A stretch of 64,000 bases of DNA from Pelagibius sp. (lineage in GTDB: Bacteria > Pseudomonadota > Alphaproteobacteria > Kiloniellales > Kiloniellaceae), in contig NZ_JANQKD010000120.1 of assembly GCF_028281305.1 (NCBI RefSeq), positions 39,391-103,390 of the forward strand. Direction: 5' to 3'. Below, in pieces: positions 1-9,017 of the stretch. The translations under genes were made by a program, and so were the position numbers. The stretch's first letter is position 1, and the number at the start of each line of letters is the position of its first letter. The notes beneath the pieces are model-generated. The model saw only the letters and a program-made list of their open reading frames with translations, was not told the origin of the DNA and ran no database searches.

Positions 1-744
1 AGCCACCAGCGCGTCGGACTGCTCGCCGAAAACCGTGCGCACCTTATCGACCACGGCCTTGTCCACATGGGGACCGGCCACGAGGACATCGTTCGGCAGG
101 TCCGGGCCGCGGGCGATCACCTTGAAGGCGCCGGCCGGCAGGTCCGGGTCCTTCGCGCGCACCTTGTCGGTCCAGCTGCGGTAGTTCACGCCAAGGCCGG
201 CGACATCACCGCGCTTGAGGGCTTCATGGCCGACATTGCGGTGGACATGCAGGGGTTTCAATTCCTTGCTCGGGTCGAGGCCGTAGTCGGCGAGCAACTG
301 CATCGGTCCGAGATGTCCGGAGGTGGAACCGACGTCGCTGAAGGCCACGGACTTGCCTTTCAGATCCGCCGGCGCGTTGATGCCGCTGTCGGCCATGACA
401 ACGATGGCCGAGAAGTAGTCGGGCCGGCTGAAGGCGACGACGGGAAAGGCCTCGGTCAGCTTGCGCATGACCACGTATTCGGCCGGACCGGTGAGGACGA
501 AGTCGACTTTCTCAGCCCGCATGGCTTCGGCGGCGGCAGTGCGGCTGGTGACCGGAAAGAGTTCGACCTCCATGCCGCTTGCTTCGCGCAGCACGTCGGC
601 GAAGGGGCCGTACTCGCGCTGCAGCATCTCCAGCCCTTCGACGTCGGTGACGGCGAAGCGGACGGTCTCCGCCGCCTGTACGGAGGTTGCGGAGACGGCA
701 ATGGCCGTGGCGAGACCGGCGGCCTTTAGGACTGTTTTCAACAT
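1..744 (-). CDS. PhnD-like phosphate/phosphonate ABC transporter binding protein (partial)
   Basis: Reads on the minus strand from an ATG at 744 and runs off the window start, so about 248 N-terminal residues are visible. It opens with a signal peptide (MLKTVLKAAG... ending SVQAAE) and continues as a PhnD-type periplasmic binding protein, with a VDFVLTGPAEYVV strand and a VGSTSGHLGP loop typical of that family. A GGGGAG Shine-Dalgarno precedes the ATG. Its transporter partners would lie beyond the left edge. It is distinct from the PhnD at 14465-15394, so the organism probably has a second phosphonate, phosphite or phosphate uptake system. The ligand cannot be told from sequence. Confidence 0.85.
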   Translation of the reverse strand, partial: MLKTVLKAAGLATAIAVSATSVQAAETVRFAVTDVEGLEMLQREYGPFADVLREASGMEVELFPVTSRTAAAEAMRAEKVDFVLTGPAEYVVMRKLTEAFPVVAFSRPDYFSAIVVMADSGINAPADLKGKSVAFSDVGSTSGHLGPMQLLADYGLDPSKELKPLHVHRNVGHEALKRGDVAGLGVNYRSWTDKVRAKDPDLPAGAFKVIARGPDLPNDVLVAGPHVDKAVVDKVRTVFGEQSDALVA

Positions 745-786
745 GGCGGAAACTCCCCCTGCTTTCGACATGGCCAGGTTGCGCTT

Positions 787-819
787 CGGCCCGGGGTCGG
801 CCCAGGGTCGGCCCGGGGC
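787..819. repeat. 11-bp tandem repeat, three copies
   Basis: Three consecutive 11-base units (CGGCCCGGGGT, CGGCCCAGGGT, CGGCCCGGGGC) lie just upstream of the phnD-like gene start. They match the other short tandem duplications in this window. The rest of the 745-1011 gap shows no gene. Confidence 0.7.
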
Positions 820-1011
820 TGCGGCGCGGCGGAGCTTGCAGCCCGACAATGCGGGCTTTGCCTGACCGTTGACGTCAATTCCAACGCAAGGGCGATGACG
901 CGCGCATGATGCGGCCGTGAAGCTGCCGTTACAAAAGCTGGACGAAGCCCGCCATTGGTCGAGGCCTTGGTCGGGGCCGCCGCGCGGGTGTAGGGCGGGA
1001 AGGCTTTGGTT

Positions 1012-1734
1012 TTAGGGCTGGACGACCAGTTGGGCGCGCTCGGCCGCCATGCGGCCCCAGCCGTATTCGATAACCCGTCCTTCCGGATCGATGTTGACCG
1101 ACTCGGTGACCAGGACCGGCTGGCTGCGCGGCAGTTCGAGAAGCCGGCTCTCCGTCGTCGTCGGCAGCCGCGCCGTGATACGGGTTTCCTTGCGGGTGTA
1201 GTCCGTAACGCCGTACTGCGCCAAAGCCTTGGTCACGGACTGTTCGCGCTTGTACGCCTCGATGATGTCGGGAAAGCGCTTGGCCGGGAAGTGGTGGGCG
1301 GCAATGGAGATGGGACGGCCGTCCACCTTGCCGACACTTTCGATCAGGGCGACCTGCGCGCCCTTGCGCAGGTGCAACTGCTTGGCCACGGTGGCATCGG
1401 CGGGAATGAGCTGGGCCCTCACCAATTCACCGGAGGGGATCCGCGACTGCTTTTGGATGTTCTCGGTGAAGCGGGTGCGCTTGCCCAGCTTGTAGTCGAC
1501 GACGCGCTCCTGGACGAAGGTACCGCGGCCCTGCTCCACCCTGACGATGCCTTCCTGTTCCAGAAAGGCGATGCCGCGGCGCACCGTGTGGCGGTTGACG
1601 CCGAAGCGGCTGGCGAGCTCGGCCTCCGTAGGCAGTCTCTTGCCGCGGTCGAAGACCTCTTCCTTGATGTCCGACTCGATGGATTCGGCGATCTGTCGCC
1701 AGAGAGCGACGCCCGCGCGGCGCTGCAGTGTCAT
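1012..1734 (-). CDS. phnF: PhnF, GntR/HutC-family regulator of phosphonate genes
   Basis: A 240-residue regulator with an N-terminal GntR winged helix (LPTEAELASRFGVNRHTVRR) and a C-terminal UTRA ligand-binding domain, the PhnF arrangement. The ATG at 1734 is chosen because an ACAGGAGA Shine-Dalgarno precedes it. An upstream in-frame TTG at 1758 would add eight residues but has no better site. It is divergent from phnG, and two GTCTAGAC-type operator sequences lie in the shared intergenic region. It probably represses the C-P lyase genes and itself. The ligand is unknown, probably a phosphonate or pathway intermediate. Confidence 0.9.
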   Translation of the reverse strand: MTLQRRAGVALWRQIAESIESDIKEEVFDRGKRLPTEAELASRFGVNRHTVRRGIAFLEQEGIVRVEQGRGTFVQERVVDYKLGKRTRFTENIQKQSRIPSGELVRAQLIPADATVAKQLHLRKGAQVALIESVGKVDGRPISIAAHHFPAKRFPDIIEAYKREQSVTKALAQYGVTDYTRKETRITARLPTTTESRLLELPRSQPVLVTESVNIDPEGRVIEYGWGRMAAERAQLVVQP

Positions 1735-1819
1735 GCTCTCTCTTCTCCTGTCACGCAAGTTTCACCAAGTAGCCCTTTACAGGGTCATGAAGGGTATTCT
1801 AACCTCCGGATGTATCAAC

Positions 1820-1827
1820 GTCTAGAC
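1820..1827. promoter_or_regulatory. Predicted PhnF operator 1
   Basis: A perfect palindrome, GTCTAGAC, sits in the phnF/phnG divergent intergenic region. The ten bases GTCTAGACAA recur, on the other strand, upstream of phnC at 16453-16462. HutC-subfamily regulators such as DasR recognise TGGTCTAGACCA-like sites, so this is a plausible PhnF site. Binding is inferred. Confidence 0.6.
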
Positions 1828-1838
1828 AAATTGTGGAC

Positions 1839-1852
1839 TTGTCTAATGACAA
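1839..1852. promoter_or_regulatory. Predicted PhnF operator 2
   Basis: TTGTC-TAAT-GACAA is an inverted repeat 19 bases downstream of the first GTCTAGAC palindrome. It overlaps the most upstream possible phnG ATG (1846). If it is an operator, transcription or translation of phnG probably begins downstream of that ATG. Confidence 0.45.
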
Positions 1853-2400
1853 TGCGTTCCGAGAACGGCGCCGGGGTAGGGGCTCCTGCTGAAGGTGCCG
1901 GTTTGGAGTCTTTGCCCGGATCGGGGTCTCCACCGGGTGGAGTCCCCGCCGAGGCGGTGCAGGCCGAACGCCAGCGCTGGATGTCCGTTTTGGCAAAGGC
2001 GCAGCTTTCCGAGCTGGAGCAGGCCTGGGATCAGGTCGAAGAGCGGCCGGCCTTTCAATGGCTGCGCCCGCCCGAGATCGGCATGGTCATGGTGCGCGCG
2101 CGCAGCGGCGGGACCGGCGGCCAGTTCAATCTCGGCCAGATGACCGTGACGCGCTGTGCTCTGCGTGTTGACAGCGGCGCCACCGGCCTGGGGTACGTCC
2201 AGGGGCGCTCGAAGCGCCATGCGGAGTTGGCCGCGATCTTCGATGCCCTGCTGCAGGATGGCGGCCGCCGCGCGGTACTGGACGAGGAGGTCATCCGGCC
2301 CCTGGCTGCGGCCTACGACCGCCGCCGCGACGAGCGCAGCCGCAAGGCCAATTCCACCAAGGTCAACTTCTTCACCCTCGTACGCGGGGAGAACGACTGA
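1846..2400 (+). CDS. phnG: PhnG, C-P lyase core complex subunit
   Basis: PhnG is a subunit of the PhnGHIJ core that makes ribose-1-phosphonate triphosphate and then cleaves the C-P bond. The conserved body starts at RWMSVLAKAQ (about codon 45) and ends with the family hallmark VNFFTLVRGEND. The start is uncertain. ATGs at 1846 and 1852 have no visible Shine-Dalgarno and overlap a predicted operator. A TTG at 1903 follows GAAGG, and a GTG at 1957 gives an N-terminus close to the E. coli length. The stop overlaps the phnH ATG (TGATG), so the two are translationally coupled. First gene of the operon running to 9006. Confidence 0.9.
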   Translation: MTMRSENGAGVGAPAEGAGLESLPGSGSPPGGVPAEAVQAERQRWMSVLAKAQLSELEQAWDQVEERPAFQWLRPPEIGMVMVRARSGGTGGQFNLGQMTVTRCALRVDSGATGLGYVQGRSKRHAELAAIFDALLQDGGRRAVLDEEVIRPLAAAYDRRRDERSRKANSTKVNFFTLVRGEND

Positions 2401-3068
2401 TGGCACTCACTTCAACACCGAACGGCACCACGGTTGATAAGACCACGGTCCTGTCCAGCGGTGCGCGGGCGGGCATCGATACAGCGGACCTGAAGCCCGG
2501 CCTTGCCGACCCGGTTCACGAGTCCCAGACGCTCTTTCGGCATCTTCTGGACGCGATGGCGCGGCCTGGACGGGCGGTCGACCTGGAGACGGCGCTGGAT
2601 GCGCCGACCCCGCTGGACCCTGCGACGGCGGCTGTCGTGCTCACCCTCTGCGACTACGACACGCCGCTGTGGATCGACTGGATCGCCGATACCCCGCCGG
2701 TGCGCAGCTATTGCCGCTTTCACTGCGGCAGCGCCCTGGTGGAGCGCCCGGACGAAGCGGCCTTCGCGCTTGTCAGCGATGCGGAGAACATGCCGCGCCT
2801 CGGCCTCTTTGCCCAGGGCATCGACCAGTATCCGGACCGCTCGGCGACCCTCGTGGTTCAGCTGCCCGACCTGGAGGGCGGACCGGAGCGGGTCCTGAAA
2901 GGACCGGGCATCGCCACGCAGGCAGTCCTGCGGGCGGGCGGCCTTCCGGACTGGTTCTGGAACGACTGGCGTTTGAACGCCGCGCAGTTTCCGCTCGGCG
3001 TTGACATCTTTTTCACCTCGGGGCGCCGCATCGTCGGCCTGCCCCGGACCGTTCTCGTGGAGGGCTAG
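2400..3068 (+). CDS. phnH: PhnH, C-P lyase core complex subunit
   Basis: A 222-residue PhnH. After a roughly 30-residue variable N-terminus it carries the family core: DPVHESQTLFRHLLDAMARPG, then TLCDYDTPLW and, near the C-terminus, the QFPLGVDIFFT strand. PhnH is the structural subunit that docks with PhnJ in the GHIJ complex. Its ATG overlaps the phnG stop and the stop lies three bases before phnI, so all are one transcript. Length is about 25 residues above the E. coli protein, all at the N-terminus. Confidence 0.93.
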   Translation: MALTSTPNGTTVDKTTVLSSGARAGIDTADLKPGLADPVHESQTLFRHLLDAMARPGRAVDLETALDAPTPLDPATAAVVLTLCDYDTPLWIDWIADTPPVRSYCRFHCGSALVERPDEAAFALVSDAENMPRLGLFAQGIDQYPDRSATLVVQLPDLEGGPERVLKGPGIATQAVLRAGGLPDWFWNDWRLNAAQFPLGVDIFFTSGRRIVGLPRTVLVEG

Positions 3069-3071
3069 GCC

Positions 3072-4169
3072 ATGTACGTCGCAGTCAAAGGGGGCGAGCA
3101 GGCGATCCTCAACTCTCACAAGGTGATCGCCGAGGAGCGGCGCGGCGACCCGGCAGTGCCGGAGTTGACGCTGGCGCAGGTCAAGGAACAGATGCAGCTA
3201 GCCGTCGACCGCGTGATGACCGAAGGCTCGCTCTATGACCGGGATCTGGCGGCGCTCGCCATCAAGCAGGCCCAGGGCGACCTGGTGGAGGCGATCTTCC
3301 TGCTCCGCGCCTACCGCACGACCCTGACCCGCTTCGGTGCGACGCTGCCGATCGACACCGCGAAGATGGCGGTGCGGCGCCGCATCTCAGCCGCCTATAA
3401 GGACCTGCCCGGCGGCCAGGTCCTGGGGCCGAGCTACGATTACACCCACCGCCTGCTGGACTTTGCCCTCGCGGCAGAGGAAGGGGTCGGTGCACCGCAG
3501 GTGGATATGGCGGAGGAGCCGGTGGACGAAAGCATCCCGCGCGTCACCGACATCCTCAACCACGAGGGCCTGATCGAGGAAGAGGTGGCGGCCGACGACG
3601 AGGCGCGGGTCGCGGACCTGACCCGCGAGCCCATGGAGTTCCCGGCCGAACGGGACATGCGGCTACAGAACCTGGCCCGCGGCGACGAGGGTTTTCTTCT
3701 CGCGCTCGGCTACTCGACCCAGCGCGGCTACGGGCGCAACCACCCCTTTGCCGGCGAGATCCGTTTGGGCGAGGTCGCGGTGGCGTTCGAGCCGGAGGAA
3801 CTGGGCTTTCCCATCGAGATCGGCGAGATCACCGTCAGCGAATGCCAGATGATCAATCAGTTCGCCGGCTCCGCCGAGCGTCCGCCCCAGTTCACCCGGG
3901 GATACGGGCTGGCTTTCGGCCACTGCGAGCGCAAGACCATGGCGATGGCGTTGGTTGACCGGGCGCTGCGCGCGCGCGAGCTGGATGAGACCGTCGACTA
4001 TCCGGCGCAGGACGAGGAATTCGTGCTGTATCACTCCGACAACGTCGAGGCTTCCGGCTTCGTGCAGCACCTGAAGCTGCCGCACTACGTCGACTTCCAG
4101 TCGGAGCTGCAGCTCATCCGCAGCCTGCGCCGGCGCCACGACGAAGAGCAGATGGAGGCCGCGGAATGA
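3072..4169 (+). CDS. phnI: PhnI, nucleosidase subunit of C-P lyase
   Basis: PhnI displaces adenine from ATP with phosphonate (with PhnG, PhnH and PhnL) to give ribose-1-phosphonate 5-triphosphate. The 365-residue protein begins MYVAVKGGEQAI, has the family block ALGYSTQRGYGRNHPFAGEI mid-protein and a C-terminal HSDNVEASGFVQHLKLPHYV block. Length matches the family. The last codons overlap the phnJ ATG (ATGA at 4166-4169). Confidence 0.95.
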   Translation: MYVAVKGGEQAILNSHKVIAEERRGDPAVPELTLAQVKEQMQLAVDRVMTEGSLYDRDLAALAIKQAQGDLVEAIFLLRAYRTTLTRFGATLPIDTAKMAVRRRISAAYKDLPGGQVLGPSYDYTHRLLDFALAAEEGVGAPQVDMAEEPVDESIPRVTDILNHEGLIEEEVAADDEARVADLTREPMEFPAERDMRLQNLARGDEGFLLALGYSTQRGYGRNHPFAGEIRLGEVAVAFEPEELGFPIEIGEITVSECQMINQFAGSAERPPQFTRGYGLAFGHCERKTMAMALVDRALRARELDETVDYPAQDEEFVLYHSDNVEASGFVQHLKLPHYVDFQSELQLIRSLRRRHDEEQMEAAE

Positions 4170-5137
4170 CCGGCACACAGACGGCCGCGGTTGCCGAAAC
4201 GGCGGCCCCGGCCGCCGCAGAGACCACAGAGGACGGCTACAACTTCGCCTATCTGGACGAGCAGACCAAGCGCATGATCCGCCGCTGCATCCTGAAAGCG
4301 GTGGCCGTGCCCGGCTATCAAGTGCCCTTCGGCGGGCGCGAGATGCCTTTGCCCTATGGCTGGGGCACCGGCGGCATGCAGGTCACCGCCAGCATCATCG
4401 GTGCCAACGACACCCTGAAGGTCATCGACCAGGGCGCCGACGACACCACCAACGCCGTGAACATCCGCCGCTTCTTCGCCCGTACGGCTGATGTGGAAAC
4501 CACCGAGACCACGGGCGAGGCGAGCATCATTCAGACCCGCCACCGCGTGCCGGAAGACCCGATGACGGAAGACCAGATTCTGGTGCTGCAGGTGCCCCAG
4601 CCGGAGCCGCTGCGCAGCCTCGAGCCGCGGGAGATCGAGTGCCGCAAGATGCATGCCTACAAAGAGTACGGGCTGATGCAGGTCTCGCTCTACGAGGACA
4701 TCGCCCGCTTCGGCGAGATCGCAACCTCCTACTCCTATCCGGTGATGGTGAACGACCGCTACCTGATGTCGCCGACGCCGATCCCCAAGTTCGACAACCC
4801 GAAACTCGACTCCTATCCGGCCCTGCAGCTCTATGGCGCCGGGCGGGAGAAGCGGATCTACGCCATCCCGCCCTACACCAAGGTGAAGAGCCTGGATTTC
4901 GACGACCACCCCTTCCAGGTGCAGCAGTGGGAGGAGAACTGCGCCCTCTGCGGGGCCGAGGATACCTTCCTGGACGAGGTGATCCTGGATGACCGCGGCG
5001 GCAAGATGTACGTCTGCTCCGACTCCCACTACTGTGCGCGCCGGCGGGCGGAGGGCCATAGCGGGAAACTCTCCGGCTCTGCGGCGGCGGCCTATGCCGC
5101 TGCGGTGGGGGCCGATCAGCCGGAGAAGGGAGCATGA
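4166..5137 (+). CDS. phnJ: PhnJ, radical SAM C-P lyase
   Basis: The catalytic enzyme that homolytically cleaves the C-P bond of ribose-1-phosphonate 5-phosphate, releasing an alkane (methane from methylphosphonate) and the cyclic 1,2-phosphate. The protein has 323 residues. The unusual PhnJ iron-sulfur motif is intact: C259-x2-C262 with C284 and C290, the same CX2CX21CX5C spacing as in E. coli PhnJ. The N-terminus carries an Ala/Thr-rich extension of about 20 residues before YNFAYLDEQTKRMIRR. The start overlaps phnI and the stop overlaps phnK, both as ATGA. Confidence 0.96.
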   Translation: MTGTQTAAVAETAAPAAAETTEDGYNFAYLDEQTKRMIRRCILKAVAVPGYQVPFGGREMPLPYGWGTGGMQVTASIIGANDTLKVIDQGADDTTNAVNIRRFFARTADVETTETTGEASIIQTRHRVPEDPMTEDQILVLQVPQPEPLRSLEPREIECRKMHAYKEYGLMQVSLYEDIARFGEIATSYSYPVMVNDRYLMSPTPIPKFDNPKLDSYPALQLYGAGREKRIYAIPPYTKVKSLDFDDHPFQVQQWEENCALCGAEDTFLDEVILDDRGGKMYVCSDSHYCARRRAEGHSGKLSGSAAAAYAAAVGADQPEKGA

Positions 5138-5913
5138 ACGCCATGTCGCCCCTGCTGCGGGTGCACAACCTTTCGCACGCCTTCGGTTCGCTGCTGGCCT
5201 GCTCCGATGTCAGTTTCGAGCTCCACAGCGGCGAGGTGCTGGGCGTGGTCGGGGAGTCCGGCTCCGGCAAGACGACCCTGCTCAACTGCCTTTCAGCGCG
5301 TCTGGTTCCCACCAACGGCATCGTCGAGTACGACCTGCGCGACCGCGGCCTCACCGACATCTACAGCCTGTCGGAACCGGAACGCCGCTTTCTGCTGCGC
5401 ACGGACTGGGGCGTGGTGATGCAGAACCCGCGGGATGGCCTGCGCATGAGCATCAGCGCCGGCGGCAACGTCGGCGAGCGGCTGATGGCGGTCGGCGCGC
5501 GGCACTACGGTGAGATTCGCGGCACGGCCGAGGAGTGGCTGGAGAAGGTCGAGATGGATCTAGGCCGCATCGACGATGCGCCCAAGCACTTCTCCGGCGG
5601 CATGCAGCAGCGTCTGCAGATCGCGCGCAACCTGGTCACCAAACCGCGCCTTGTCTTCATGGACGAGCCCACCGGCGGCCTCGACGTTTCCGTGCAGGCG
5701 CGCCTGCTCGATCTTTTGCGTGGACTTGTCCGCGAACTGAAACTTTCCGCCATTATTGTCACTCACGATCTGGCGGTGGCGCGCTTGCTGGCCGACCGCC
5801 TGATGGTGATGAAGGACGGCAAGGTGGTGGAGACAGGGTTGACCGACCAGGTCCTGGACGACCCGCATCATCCCTATACCCAGCTTCTGGTCTCCTCCGT
5901 GTTACAGGTATGA
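5134..5913 (+). CDS. phnK: PhnK, ABC-type ATPase of the C-P lyase complex
   Basis: A 259-residue ABC ATPase with Walker [10 protein letters not shown] at residues 40-48, signature [13 protein letters not shown] and Walker [13 protein letters not shown]. It resembles peptide/nickel transporter ATPases but sits inside the C-P lyase operon, and PhnK is known to bind the PhnGHIJ core rather than a permease. Both ends overlap neighbours (phnJ and phnL). Confidence 0.95.
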   Translation: MNAMSPLLRVHNLSHAFGSLLACSDVSFELHSGEVLGVVGESGSGKTTLLNCLSARLVPTNGIVEYDLRDRGLTDIYSLSEPERRFLLRTDWGVVMQNPRDGLRMSISAGGNVGERLMAVGARHYGEIRGTAEEWLEKVEMDLGRIDDAPKHFSGGMQQRLQIARNLVTKPRLVFMDEPTGGLDVSVQARLLDLLRGLVRELKLSAIIVTHDLAVARLLADRLMVMKDGKVVETGLTDQVLDDPHHPYTQLLVSSVLQV

Positions 5914-6671
5914 TCATGAACGACCCTCAGAGACCATCGGTCCAAGCGTCCGAGACGTCCCAGACGGAAGAGCGGCTCCCGGTGATCCGCGTCGAAGACC
6001 TCGGCAAGACCTTCACCCTGCATGTCCAGGGCGGCGCCCGTATCCCGGTGTTCTCCGGCCTCAGCCTCCAGGTTGCGGCCGGCGAATGCGTTGCGCTGTT
6101 CGGGCCTTCGGGGACCGGCAAGTCGACCCTGCTGCGCTCGCTCTACGCAAACTACAAGCCGGGCCAGGGCCATATCTGGCTGCGCCACGGTGAAGACTGG
6201 GTCGACATGGCGACCGCCGCCCCGCACCGGGTGCTGGCGGTACGGCGGGAGACCCTGGGCTACGTCAGCCAGTTCCTGCGGGTCATTCCGCGCATTCCGG
6301 CGCGCGACATCGTCGCCGAGCCGCTGCACGCCCTGGGGAGCGACCTGGCGGCCGCGCGGCAGAAGGCGGAAGGCCTGCTGGCCCGGCTCAACATCCCCAA
6401 GGCGATGTGGGATCTGGCGCCGGCCACCTTCTCCGGCGGCGAGCAGCAGCGGGTGAACATCGCCCGCGGCTTTGCGGTCGACTATCCGATCCTGCTGCTC
6501 GACGAGCCGACCGCCTCGCTCGATGCCGGCAACCGCGCCGTGGTCATCGACCTGATCCGGGAGGCCAAGGCCCGTGGGGCCGCCGTGGTCGGCATCTTCC
6601 ACGACGACGAGGTGCGTGCTGCAGTGGCCGACAAGATCTTCGACGTCCAGACGGGAGCACTTGCGGCATGA
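5910..6671 (+). CDS. phnL: PhnL, ABC-type ATPase of the C-P lyase complex
   Basis: A 253-residue ABC ATPase with Walker [10 protein letters not shown] (residues 65-73), signature [14 protein letters not shown] and Walker [14 protein letters not shown]. PhnL works with PhnGHI in forming the ribose-phosphonate and is the second ATPase of the complex. The ATG at 5910 overlaps the phnK stop (ATGA); a second in-frame ATG follows at 5916. The N-terminus has about 20 extra polar residues before the family core. Its stop overlaps the phnM ATG. Confidence 0.95.
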   Translation: MIMNDPQRPSVQASETSQTEERLPVIRVEDLGKTFTLHVQGGARIPVFSGLSLQVAAGECVALFGPSGTGKSTLLRSLYANYKPGQGHIWLRHGEDWVDMATAAPHRVLAVRRETLGYVSQFLRVIPRIPARDIVAEPLHALGSDLAAARQKAEGLLARLNIPKAMWDLAPATFSGGEQQRVNIARGFAVDYPILLLDEPTASLDAGNRAVVIDLIREAKARGAAVVGIFHDDEVRAAVADKIFDVQTGALAA

Positions 6672-7813
6672 CGGCGGAGAAGGTTTTTTCCAACGCCCGC
6701 CTGGTGCTGGAGGACGAGGTCGTGCACGGCAGCCTTGCCGTGAGGGATGGGCGGATCAGCGATATCAGCGCCGGCGGCACCGCTGTGCCGGGTGCCGAAG
6801 ACCTGGACGGCGACTTTCTGCTGCCCGGCCTCATCGATCTGCACACCGACCACTTCGAGAAGCACGTTCTGCCGAGACCGGGCACGCGCTGGAATGCGGT
6901 CACCGCGGTCATGGCCCATGACGCGCAGATGGCTGCCGCCGGCATCACCACCGCCTACGACTGCATCTGCGTCGGGGTGAGCATCCGCAATCCGGAGCGC
7001 GTGGAGATCCTCGCGCCGATGATCGAGGCGGTGACCCAGGCCGGGGCGCAGGAGATGCTGCGCGCCGATCACATCATTCATCTGCGCTGCGAGGTGACCG
7101 ACGAAAGGGTTGTGGACCTCTTCGACTCCGTGGCCGACCAGGCTGCGGTCGGCATGATGTCGCTGATGGACCATGCCCCCGGGCACCGCCAGTACCCGGA
7201 TGTCCAGCGCTTTCGCGAGCGCACCATGAAGAACCAGAAGATGACCGAGGCGGAGGCCGATGCCCACATCGACCGCCTGCTCGCCGCGCTGCAGACCGTG
7301 GCGCCGAAAAACCGCGCCGAACTGGCCGCGCGCGGCCGGGAACGCGGGCTGGCGGTCGCCAGCCACGACGACGAGACGCTGGCGCATGTGGAAGAGGCCG
7401 CGGGCCTGGGGATCACGGTTTCCGAGTTCCCCACCACCGCCGCGGCGGCGCGGCACGCCCGCGACCACGGCATGCATGTCGTCATGGGCGCGCCCAACCT
7501 GATCCGCGGCGGCTCCCACTCCGGCAATGTCTCCGCCGGGGAGCTGGCGGCGGAGGGCCTGCTGGACAACCTGGCCTCCGACTACGTGCCGGCGGCCATG
7601 CTGCAGGCCGCCTTTCGCCTGACCCGGGGGCCGCACGACCTGGCGCTGCCGCCGGCCGTGGCCAAGGTGACCAGCAATCCGGCACAGGCCGCTGGCCTGG
7701 CGGATCGCGGGCGCCTCTCCCCGGGGCTGAAGGCGGATCTGCTGAGGGTTGCCATGATTGACGACAGGCCTCATGTTCGCACGGTCTTTCGCGACGGAAA
7801 GCGGGTAATGTAA
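6668..7813 (+). CDS. phnM: PhnM, ribose-1-phosphonate 5-triphosphate diphosphohydrolase
   Basis: An amidohydrolase-superfamily enzyme of 381 residues that removes diphosphate from the ribose-1-phosphonate 5-triphosphate made by PhnGHIL. The metal-site sequence [11 protein letters not shown] is at residues 52-62. The SHDDET motif, the EFPTT strand and a [14 protein letters not shown] block near the C-terminal third all match the family. The ATG overlaps the phnL stop and the TAA overlaps the ATG of a second PhnM-like gene. Of the two paralogs this one is more similar to E. coli PhnM in that GGSHSGN block. Confidence 0.94.
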   Translation: MTAEKVFSNARLVLEDEVVHGSLAVRDGRISDISAGGTAVPGAEDLDGDFLLPGLIDLHTDHFEKHVLPRPGTRWNAVTAVMAHDAQMAAAGITTAYDCICVGVSIRNPERVEILAPMIEAVTQAGAQEMLRADHIIHLRCEVTDERVVDLFDSVADQAAVGMMSLMDHAPGHRQYPDVQRFRERTMKNQKMTEAEADAHIDRLLAALQTVAPKNRAELAARGRERGLAVASHDDETLAHVEEAAGLGITVSEFPTTAAAARHARDHGMHVVMGAPNLIRGGSHSGNVSAGELAAEGLLDNLASDYVPAAMLQAAFRLTRGPHDLALPPAVAKVTSNPAQAAGLADRGRLSPGLKADLLRVAMIDDRPHVRTVFRDGKRVM

Positions 7814-9006
7814 TGCTGCAGGACCATCTTCTCGAGGAACACGCAGGCCCGGCCGCGGAGGCGGAACCGACGTTGGTGCTGGCCAACGCCCAGGTGGTGA
7901 CGGCGGCGGACAGCTTCCGCGGGGCCGTCACCCTGCAGGCCGGCAGGATCGCCGAGGTGGCGGACGGCGGCGCAGTGCCCTCGGGCGCCATCGATTGCCA
8001 GGGCGAATTGTTGTTGCCCGGGCTCGTCGACCTCCACACCGACCACTGCGAGCGCCACGCGGTGCCGCGCCCGGGCGTCCAGTGGGACCCGCTGGAGGCC
8101 GCCATCGCCCATGACGCCCAGGTTGCCGCCGCCGGCATCACCACGGTCTTCGATTCCCTGGTGGTCGGCCTGCGCGATGCCGACCAGACGCGCCGCGACC
8201 TGCTCGGCCAGATCATGGCGGCGGTGGAAAAGGGAGAGACCCTCGGCCTCTTTCGCAGCCAGCACTTCCTGCATCTGCGCTGCGAAGTGACCGACCCGAC
8301 CCTGCTGGACCAGGTGGAACCCCACATGGACCACCCGCTGCTGCGGCTGGTCTCGGTCATGGAGCACACGGTCGGCCAGCGCCAGTTCCCCGATGCGGAG
8401 AAGTACCGGGAGATCCTGATCAAGCTGTTCCACGTGCCGCCGCAGCAGGTGGACGAGCGCTTCCGCCGCGATGCCGAGGCCTCGCGCACCTTCGCGCCCA
8501 CCTACCGCGCCGCCATCTGCCGCATGGCGCACGCGCGGGGCATTCCGGTTGCCGCCCACGACGACGAGACCCTGGAGCACGTGGAAGAAGCCGCCCACCT
8601 GGGCATGGCGCTCTCGGAGTTCCCCACCACCCTGGTCGCTGCCGAGGCGGCACGGGAATGCGGCATGGCCACCATCATGGGGGCGCCCAATGTCGTGAAA
8701 GGCGGCTCCCAGACCGGCAATGTCTCGGCCGTCGCGCTGGTGAAGGCCGGGCTGCTCGACATCCTCGCCTCCGACTACGTGCCGGTCTCCATGCTCTCGG
8801 CGACCCTGCGTCTGACCGAGGATGACATCGGTCTTTCTCTGCCCCAGGCGGTGAAGATGGCGAGCCTCGCCCCGGCCAAAGCGGCCGGTCTGGACGACCG
8901 CGGCGAGATTGCCGTCGGCAAGCGCGCCGACCTGCTGCGCGTGCGCCTGGTGGAGGGGCACCCGGTGGTCCGCACGGTCTACGCCGCGGGCGACCGGGTG
9001 GCGTAA
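7813..9006 (+). CDS. Second PhnM-like amidohydrolase
   Basis: A 397-residue PhnM paralog that begins on the last base of phnM (TAATG). It keeps the metal-binding LPGLVDLHTDH (residues 68-78), the HDDET motif, EFPTT and GAPNVVKGGSQTGN, so the active site looks intact. It differs from phnM by a 17-residue N-terminal extension and by HCERHAVPRPG in place of [11 protein letters not shown]. Another segment (LVSVMEHTVGQRQFPDAEKY) is closer to E. coli PhnM than its neighbour is. phnN and phnP are not in this window, so it may have a related but different pathway substrate; that is inference. Confidence 0.88.
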   Translation: MLQDHLLEEHAGPAAEAEPTLVLANAQVVTAADSFRGAVTLQAGRIAEVADGGAVPSGAIDCQGELLLPGLVDLHTDHCERHAVPRPGVQWDPLEAAIAHDAQVAAAGITTVFDSLVVGLRDADQTRRDLLGQIMAAVEKGETLGLFRSQHFLHLRCEVTDPTLLDQVEPHMDHPLLRLVSVMEHTVGQRQFPDAEKYREILIKLFHVPPQQVDERFRRDAEASRTFAPTYRAAICRMAHARGIPVAAHDDETLEHVEEAAHLGMALSEFPTTLVAAEAARECGMATIMGAPNVVKGGSQTGNVSAVALVKAGLLDILASDYVPVSMLSATLRLTEDDIGLSLPQAVKMASLAPAKAAGLDDRGEIAVGKRADLLRVRLVEGHPVVRTVYAAGDRVA

Positions 9007-9017
9007 AGCCGCCGTTA

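Noticed and set aside
840..860. Small stem GCCCG/CGGGC as a terminator
   Set aside because: Five base pairs with a weak T run and no plus-strand gene before it.
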